From contig NZ_CP075691.1 of assembly GCF_020026305.1 (NCBI RefSeq), positions 8,735,415 through 8,799,414 of the forward strand: DNA of 64,000 bases, read 5' to 3'. This DNA comes from Streptomyces sp. 135. Lineage in GTDB: Bacteria; Actinomycetota; Actinomycetes; Streptomycetales; Streptomycetaceae. A program made the translations under genes and the position numbers. This document shows positions 58,859 through 64,000 of the stretch, piece after piece. The notes under the pieces were generated by a model. It worked only from the letters and a program-made list of their open reading frames with translations. It searched no databases and had not been told where the DNA came from. The first letter of the stretch is position 1, and every line of letters starts with the position of its first letter.

Positions 58859-59902
58859 CTATCGCCGCAGCACCTCCGGGTTGGCGCAGTGGGCGAGCGG
58901 CTCGCCACGCAGGAAGCGGGCCGCCTCGCCCGCCACGATCCGGGCCGCCTTGTGGGCCACTTCCCGGCTGGCGCCCGCGATGTGCGGGGTGAGGACGACG
59001 CCCGGCGTGGACAGCAGCCGTGCCCCGGCCGGGACCGGCTCGGCGGGGAACACGTCGAAACCGGCGCCCGAGAGCCGTCCCGAGTCCAGGGCGTCGCACA
59101 CGGCGTCGTAGTCGACGAGCGCGCCGCGCGCGCAGTTGACGAGCACCGAGCCGCGGGGCATCGACGCGATCTGCGCGGCCCCGATCATGCCCTTGGTCTC
59201 CTGCGTCACGCGCGCGTGCAGCGAGACGATCCGGGAGCGGCTCAGCAGCTCGTCCAGGGGGACGAGTTCGGCGACGCCAGCCACCGCCTCGGGCTTGACG
59301 TACGGGTCATGGACCAGGACGTCGGCGCCCATGGCGACCAGAACGCGGGCCACGCGCGAGCCGATCGCACCGAAGCCGACCAGTCCGACGACCGAGCCGT
59401 CGATCTCGATGCCGCAGCGGTCGTAGTCGTAGTAGTCGCCGCGCCAGGTGCCGTGCCTGAGGTCGGTGTGGACGTCACCGATGCCTCTGGCGGCGGCGAG
59501 GATCAGGGCGAGGGTGTGCTCGGCGGTGGCGACGGCGTTGCGGCCGGGGGCGTAGCAGACGGCGACGCCGTGGTGTGTGGCCGCCTCCAGATTGGCGTTG
59601 ACGGGGCCGCCGCGGCTGACGCAGAACAGCTCCAGGTCGGGGCAGGCGGCCAGCACGCGTTCGGTGAGCGGGGCCATCTGGGTGAGGCAGATCCGTACGC
59701 CGCGCAGCGCGTCGATCAGCTCGTCCTCGGTGCCGGACGCCTCGTCGACCTCGGTGACCTTGCCGAAGGGGGTGTGCGGCCATGGCAGCAAAAGCTCGCG
59801 GACCTCCAGGCCGGCGTCGCCCGGGGCGGCGGCGCGCAGTTCCCCGCCGAGCAGGCGGGGCAGGACGAAGTGGTCGCCGGCGGCGAGGACGGTGGTGGTC
59901 AC
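58859..59902 (-). CDS. D-2-hydroxyacid dehydrogenase (NAD-dependent)
   Basis: 347 residues. Rossmann motif VGLVGFGAIGSRVARVLVAM, catalytic Arg in VNCARGALVDYDAV, Glu in DVFPAEP and His in LTPHIAGASREV. Belongs to the SerA/formate-dehydrogenase-like family of reversible 2-keto acid reductases; the substrate is unknown but the operon (two sugar kinases and a phosphatase) points to a sugar-acid or phosphorylated hydroxyacid. Last gene of the minus-strand operon; starts 18 bp after the phosphatase stop. Confidence 0.88.
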   Translation of the reverse strand: MTTTVLAAGDHFVLPRLLGGELRAAAPGDAGLEVRELLLPWPHTPFGKVTEVDEASGTEDELIDALRGVRICLTQMAPLTERVLAACPDLELFCVSRGGPVNANLEAATHHGVAVCYAPGRNAVATAEHTLALILAAARGIGDVHTDLRHGTWRGDYYDYDRCGIEIDGSVVGLVGFGAIGSRVARVLVAMGADVLVHDPYVKPEAVAGVAELVPLDELLSRSRIVSLHARVTQETKGMIGAAQIASMPRGSVLVNCARGALVDYDAVCDALDSGRLSGAGFDVFPAEPVPAGARLLSTPGVVLTPHIAGASREVAHKAARIVAGEAARFLRGEPLAHCANPEVLRR

Positions 59903-59920
59903 GGTGGTGCTCCAGACGGG

Positions 59921-60544
59921 TCAGTGGGTGGTGGTGAGGGCGGCGGGTGCGTTGAGCCGCAGCAGGGACGCCTGCCTGCCGGGCAGCAGCCGCAGTTCTG
60001 TCAGGGCGCCGTTCTCCAGGGCCGGGAAGGCCTGGCGGTAGCGGGCGAGGGGGATGCCGAGGAGCCGGCACAGGACGAGGCGTACGAGGGTGGAGTGGGC
60101 GACGACTAGGACGCGCCCGTCGGGGAGCTCCTCCGCCACCTCCTCCAGGCAGGCGATCGCCCGGCCGGCCGCCTCCTCGGGGTCCTCGCCGCCGGGCAGA
60201 TGGTGAGCGACGGGGTCGGCGAGGAAGGCGGCGAGCGCGTCGGGGAACTCCTCGGCCATCTCGGCGCGCGTCAGCCCGTCGCCGCGCCCGAAGTCGACCT
60301 CGTACAGCCGCTCGTCGACACGCGGGGTGAGCCCGAGGGCGGTCGCCGCCGGTTCGGCGGTGAGGCGGGCGCGGGACAGGGGGGAGCAGAGCACGGCGTC
60401 GAGCCGCTGCCCGGCGGCCCAGGCACCGAGGTTTGTGGCCTGTTTGTGGCCGAGCTCGGTGAGCGGTACGTCGGTGCGGCCGGCGTAGCGGTTCTCCGCG
60501 TGCCATTCGGTCTCGCCGTGGCGCACGAGGATGAAGTCGGTCAC
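59921..60544 (-). CDS. Histidine phosphatase (phosphoglycerate mutase-like)
   Basis: 207 residues from GTG 60544, overlapping the kinase stop by 4 bp. DFILVRHGETEWHAENRYAG carries the RHGE phosphohistidine motif; DAVLCSPLSRARLTAEP and VLVVAHSTLVRLVLC supply the second catalytic His region. Such enzymes remove phosphate from sugar or nucleotide phosphates. In this operon probably dephosphorylates a kinase product or by-product. Confidence 0.9.
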   Translation of the reverse strand: MTDFILVRHGETEWHAENRYAGRTDVPLTELGHKQATNLGAWAAGQRLDAVLCSPLSRARLTAEPAATALGLTPRVDERLYEVDFGRGDGLTRAEMAEEFPDALAAFLADPVAHHLPGGEDPEEAAGRAIACLEEVAEELPDGRVLVVAHSTLVRLVLCRLLGIPLARYRQAFPALENGALTELRLLPGRQASLLRLNAPAALTTTH

Positions 60545-62025
60545 TGCTCGGCCTTCCTGCGGGCGTGTTCCGCGACGGCCGGGGCGAGCCAGCCGCGTCG
60601 GGTCAGTTCGTCGACGAAGTCGAGGTAGACGGGGATCAGCCGGGCGGTGCGGGAGGGGTCGGGGTTCAACTCCTCGCGGACGCGCACCATGGCCGCCGCG
60701 GCCCGCTCAAGGGCGGCGCCCGAGGCGGTCGCGGCGAGCACTGCCGTGCCGGTGGCGCTCTCCGCATGCTCGGGGAGCGCGACCGTACGGCCGAGGAGGT
60801 CGGCGCGCGCTTGTGACCAGTAGCGGTTGCGGGCCCCGCCGCCGGTGAGCGTGAGCGGGCCGTCGACAGGGGCGCCGAGATGGTCCAGGTAGTCGAAGCA
60901 GAGGCGTTCGACGCAGGCCACGCCGAGGAGCAGGGCGTGGAACTCCTCGGGTTCCCCTGCCGGTTCGCCCAGGACGAAGGGCGTGGCGTCGGGCGCGCGG
61001 AAGGGGAAGCGCTCGCCCGCCGCGCCGGTCAGAGGGTAGGCGACGGCGGTGGAGCCGGCGGAGGCGGCCTGCCGGGTCAGCGCGTCGAGGTCGGCCCCGG
61101 GGAAGCGTCGCGCGAGGGCTCCGGCGCCGCTGCTGGAGGCGCCGCCGGGCAGCCAGGTCGACCCCGGGCCCCGGTGGCAGTAGACCACTCCCTGGGGGTC
61201 GCGAACGAGGTGGGGGCTTGCGCCCTTGAGGACGAGGGTGGTGCCGAGGACGGAGTTCCAGGCGCCGGGGGTGAGGGCTCCGGCACCGATCTGGGCGGCG
61301 CAGCCGTCGGTCATGCCCGCGACGATGGGCGTTCCGGCGGGGATCGAGGTCGCCATGGCGGCGTCTGCGCAAACGGTGCCGATGACCGTGCCGGGGCGTA
61401 CGACGTCGGGGAGGAGTCGGGGCGGGACGCCGAGCGCGGCCAGCTCCTCGTCGGGCCAGCGGTCGTCGATGAGGTGGTAGCCGGTCTTGAGGGCGTGGCT
61501 GGCGTCGCTCGGCAATTGCCGTCCGGCCAGCCGCCAGGTGATCAGGTCGGCCTGGTGGAGCAGCCGGGCGCCGGGGAAGTCGGTGTTGTCCAGCAGCCAG
61601 AGCAGTTTGGGCAGCGCCCAGGACGGCTGCATGGTGCGGTAGCCGAGCTCCTGCCACACCTCCTCGCCCGCCTTGTTGACACGGGCCGTGTACGCGCGGG
61701 CGCGCCCGTCGTCGTACATCAGTCCGGGCGTGAGGGGTGTGCCGCGCTCGTCGGCGAGGAGGACGGTGCCCGAGGTGGCGTCGACGGCCAGGCCCTGGAC
61801 GCGCGCCGGGTCGATGCCGGTCAGGGCCTCGCGGCAGGCGCCCGCGAGGGCGGACCACCACTGCTCGGGGTCCTGTTCGTGGCGTACGCCGTCGCGGTGG
61901 CCGGTGAGCGGGCGGGACGCGGCGGCGAGCAGCCGGCCGGTGCCGTCCACGGCGACCGCCCGGGCGCTCTGGGTACCGAGGTCGAGGCCGAGATGGACGG
62001 CGTCGGCGGTCAGGGCGTCAGGCAT
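60541..62025 (-). CDS. FGGY-family carbohydrate kinase (2)
   Basis: 494 residues from ATG 62025, overlapping the upstream kinase stop by 8 bp; GGAAAG upstream. LGLDLGTQSARAVAVDGTGR is the phosphate-1 motif, GLAVDATSGTVLLADERGTP the adenosine region, and LTGGGARNRYWSQARADLLG the FGGY C-terminal signature. Closest in feel to ribulo- or xylulokinase-like enzymes. Pairing with a second, different FGGY kinase in the same operon is noteworthy: perhaps two sugars or two steps. Confidence 0.92.
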   Translation of the reverse strand: MPDALTADAVHLGLDLGTQSARAVAVDGTGRLLAAASRPLTGHRDGVRHEQDPEQWWSALAGACREALTGIDPARVQGLAVDATSGTVLLADERGTPLTPGLMYDDGRARAYTARVNKAGEEVWQELGYRTMQPSWALPKLLWLLDNTDFPGARLLHQADLITWRLAGRQLPSDASHALKTGYHLIDDRWPDEELAALGVPPRLLPDVVRPGTVIGTVCADAAMATSIPAGTPIVAGMTDGCAAQIGAGALTPGAWNSVLGTTLVLKGASPHLVRDPQGVVYCHRGPGSTWLPGGASSSGAGALARRFPGADLDALTRQAASAGSTAVAYPLTGAAGERFPFRAPDATPFVLGEPAGEPEEFHALLLGVACVERLCFDYLDHLGAPVDGPLTLTGGGARNRYWSQARADLLGRTVALPEHAESATGTAVLAATASGAALERAAAAMVRVREELNPDPSRTARLIPVYLDFVDELTRRGWLAPAVAEHARRKAEQ

Positions 62026-63529
62026 GGGGTGCTTTCCGTACGGAGGTGGTGGCGGGCGACCAGCCCAGGGAGCGGGCGGCGCCACGCCAGGTCAGGAACG
62101 ACTCGTAGAGCCCGTCGTAGTACGCGGCGCGCCCGGGGTCGGGCTCCCAGCCGGAGCGCATCCGGACGTACTTGGCGGCGGCATTGTGCATGCTGCTCTC
62201 GGCTCCGCTGAGGACGAGTCCGGTCAGGAACGCGCCCTTGGCACCGAGTTCGGTGTCGGTGCTGCGGGCGGTGGGGACGCCGGTGGCGTCGGCGATGAGC
62301 CGGCACCACTGGTCGCTGGCGGAGCCGCCGCCGCACAGGCGCAGTTCGTGGACGTCGGTGCTGGATGCCCGCAGGCAGTCGCGGACGACGAGCGACAGGC
62401 CCTCGAAGACGGCCCGGGCCAGGTGCGCGGGCGTGTGGTCGAGGGACAGGCCCCAAAAGCTGCCACGCGCGTGCGGGGCGAGGAAGGGCGCGCGCTCCCC
62501 GGCGGGCGAGAGGTATGGCAGGAAGGCCGGGCCGCCGGGCGCGGGCGGGCTGCTGAACGCCAGCTCCCCGAGGGCAGCGGGCCCGTCGACAGCGAGGAGG
62601 CGGCAGGCCCAGTCGAGGACCTCGGTTCCGGAGAGGGTGGGGAAGGCGCGCAGGATGCGTTTCCGGCCCCGGTAGGCGATGTTGATGCCGCACGGTTCGC
62701 CGGAGGTGTCCACCTGGCGGGTGACGATCTCCGTGCAGAGGGTGGTGCCGAGGACGGCGCACGCCTGGCCGGGGTTGACCACGCCCGCGCCGCGGGCGGT
62801 GGCGGCAATGTCGTACGGGGCCATGACGACGGGCAGACCGGCCGGGAGGCCGAGCTCGCCCGCGGTGTGGTGGGTGATCTCGGCGATGCGCTCGTGCTCG
62901 CCGAGGACCCGGGGCAGCAGCCGGGCGTGCTCCTGGAAGCCGAACAGGTCGAGAATGGCCGGGTCGTACGCGCCGGTGGCGTGGTCGAGGAAGGGCGCCG
63001 ACGCATCGGACTCGTCGATCGCGGTGACGCCGGTGAGCTTGAGGAAGAGCCAGCCGGCCGCCGTCAGGGCCGTACGGGAACGCTCCAGGCGACCCGGGTC
63101 GTGGGCGGCGAGCCAACTGATCACCGCGTTGGGCATGCCGCTGCACGTGAGCGAGCCGTTGCGGCGGTAGGCCTCCTCCAGGACGCCGTCGGCGGCCCAG
63201 CGGGTGAGCAGGTCGCCCGCGCGGCCGTCGGACCAGAGGACGGCGGGCCCGGTGGGACGGCCGTCGGCGTCGACGAGCCAGCAGCCATCGCCCTGGGCCG
63301 TGAAGGCGACCAGCCACACCGGGTCGTGGCCGGGACCGAGCTGGGACAGGGCGCTACGCACGGTGAAGACCACGCCGTTCCACACGGCGTCCATGTCCTG
63401 CTCCGCCCAGCCGGGGTGGGGGCGCAGCACTTCGGTCCCGATGCGGGAAAGTGCTATTTCCTGCCCCTGGTCGTCGAACACGACCGATTTGATGACGGAC
63501 GTACCGACGTCGATGGTGAGAACCGACAT
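62018..63529 (-). CDS. FGGY-family carbohydrate kinase (1)
   Basis: 503 residues, ATG 63529, GGGGCAGG upstream. LTIDVGTSVIKSVVFDDQGQ, WLVAFTAQGDGCWLVDADGR, GQACAVLGTTLCTEIVTRQV and LRLCGGGSASDQWCRLIADA give the full FGGY set. First gene of the operon, divergent from the DeoR-type regulator at 63733. Substrate unknown (erythritol/pentulose-type kinases are related). Confidence 0.92.
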   Translation of the reverse strand: MSVLTIDVGTSVIKSVVFDDQGQEIALSRIGTEVLRPHPGWAEQDMDAVWNGVVFTVRSALSQLGPGHDPVWLVAFTAQGDGCWLVDADGRPTGPAVLWSDGRAGDLLTRWAADGVLEEAYRRNGSLTCSGMPNAVISWLAAHDPGRLERSRTALTAAGWLFLKLTGVTAIDESDASAPFLDHATGAYDPAILDLFGFQEHARLLPRVLGEHERIAEITHHTAGELGLPAGLPVVMAPYDIAATARGAGVVNPGQACAVLGTTLCTEIVTRQVDTSGEPCGINIAYRGRKRILRAFPTLSGTEVLDWACRLLAVDGPAALGELAFSSPPAPGGPAFLPYLSPAGERAPFLAPHARGSFWGLSLDHTPAHLARAVFEGLSLVVRDCLRASSTDVHELRLCGGGSASDQWCRLIADATGVPTARSTDTELGAKGAFLTGLVLSGAESSMHNAAAKYVRMRSGWEPDPGRAAYYDGLYESFLTWRGAARSLGWSPATTSVRKAPHA

Positions 63530-63732
63530 GACTGGAATACCTGCCCCTTCACTCGCGAACGCCAGGTAAACGCGCGGCCGGGCGGAGCGTCAATCGGCTG
63601 AGCGATTATCCCGTGACCGGATCTGACCGCCGTGTGAGATCGCCGGCCCGTTCCGCTCCGCCAGGCGGCGACACCACGCCGCCGTGTTAAGTTCACGTGA
63701 GATTCGCATCGTGCAGCAAGGAGCCGGACGCC
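63530..63732. promoter_or_regulatory. Divergent promoter region, kinase operon / DeoR regulator
   Basis: 203 bp between divergent starts. Contains TTAAGTTCACGTGAGATT with the dyad TCACGTGA at about 63692-63700, a candidate operator, and AAGGAG before ATG 63733. In DeoR-controlled sugar operons the regulator normally binds here and is released by a phosphorylated sugar. Confidence 0.5.
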
Positions 63733-64000
63733 ATGACCCGTATGGACGCCCAGGAAGAACGGCGGCGCCGCCTGCGCGACCTGGTGACCGAGAAGGGGTT
63801 CGTGCGGACCAGCGACCTGGCCGACGAGTTCGACGTCAGTGTGATGACGATCCACCGCGACCTGGACGCGTTGCAGGCACAGGGCTGGCTGCGCAAGGTA
63901 CGGGGCGGGGCGAGCTGTCTGCCGTCCACCCAGTTCCACGGCAGCGTGAGCGAGCGCATGACCACGATGGCGCAGACCAAGCACCGGCTGGCCAGGGCCG
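63733..64000 (+). CDS. DeoR/GlpR-family regulator, 5' part
   Basis: ATG 63733 with AAGGAG; the frame is open at the window end (89 codons visible). N-terminal wHTH: RRRRLRDLVTEKGFVRTSDL, then DVSVMTIHRDLDALQAQGWL, the classic DeoR recognition helix, and RKVRGGASCL. The sugar-phosphate-binding C-terminal domain lies beyond the window. Presumed repressor of the divergent kinase operon. Confidence 0.9.
   Translation, partial: MTRMDAQEERRRRLRDLVTEKGFVRTSDLADEFDVSVMTIHRDLDALQAQGWLRKVRGGASCLPSTQFHGSVSERMTTMAQTKHRLARA

Noticed and set aside
60880-63601. Long plus-strand frames (443 and 642 codons)
   Set aside because: Antisense to the two FGGY kinases, which have all catalytic motifs and coupled starts.
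1-64000. tRNA, rRNA or CRISPR array
   Set aside because: No cloverleaf with conserved arms, rRNA segment or regularly spaced repeat was found by reading.

Overview
The window is very GC-rich, with strong third-position G/C, and carries gene families (DUF6233, DUF6221, DUF6207-like, LexA-type small HTH, secreted HNH nuclease, H-type lectin, Ku) typical of Streptomyces or a close relative. It reads as a chromosomal segment with two ordinary functional edges and about 43 kb of scarred accessory DNA between them. No rRNA, tRNA or CRISPR array was seen.

Left edge (1-10943, + strand). A tightly packed biosynthetic operon: the downstream part of a highly reducing type I polyketide synthase module (AT-DH-MT-ER-KR-ACP, open at the 5' edge), a single-chain aldehyde dehydrogenase-cytochrome P450 fusion, a free acyl carrier protein and a fatty acyl-AMP ligase. 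The last three genes overlap by a few bases. The likely logic is activation of a fatty acid by the ligase onto the free ACP, oxidation on the carrier by the P450/dehydrogenase, and reductive, methylating chain extension by the PKS. The product is not predictable from this window.

Accessory zone (about 11000-56500). It is bracketed by two near-identical, oppositely oriented and decayed IS630-type elements (11820-12967 and 54212-55360). The left copy abuts remnants of a Wadjet-type (JetC/JetD) defence operon. Between the copies lie small phage- or ICE-like genes, secreted proteins and lipoproteins (several as adjacent pairs), an orphan FxLD-type methyltransferase, a membrane-protein pair with a possible amyloid-like C-terminal motif, a hemopexin pseudogene, a three-gene tyrosine-recombinase module with a large zinc-ribbon protein, a RacP-like regulator followed by an IS5-type transposase, a Ser/Thr kinase fused to DnaJ C-terminal domains, a secreted RHS-repeat protein with a small membrane partner, a secreted HNH nuclease plus its deleted duplicate, an IS630-type element that appears to carry an S1-domain gene which was itself split by an IS701-type insertion, Ku, and a group II intron 5' fragment. 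Many genes here have single-base frameshifts.

Right edge (56600-64000). First comes what looks like a compact P450-modified peptide locus: two tandem 30-codon peptides with a shared N-terminal half and a shared Tyr-x3-Tyr-Gly C-terminal pattern, followed by an unusual P450 and a small membrane protein. Then there is a minus-strand carbohydrate-catabolic operon (two FGGY kinases, a histidine phosphatase, a 2-hydroxyacid dehydrogenase) divergent from a DeoR-type regulator cut by the window end.

The strongest candidate for an undescribed system is the tandem-peptide/P450 locus at 56676-58265. Others worth following are the ALDH-P450 fusion whose P450 has proline at the usual I-helix threonine, the zinc-ribbon/recombinase trio with paired palindromes, the S1-carrying IS630-type element, and the kinase-DnaJ fusion.
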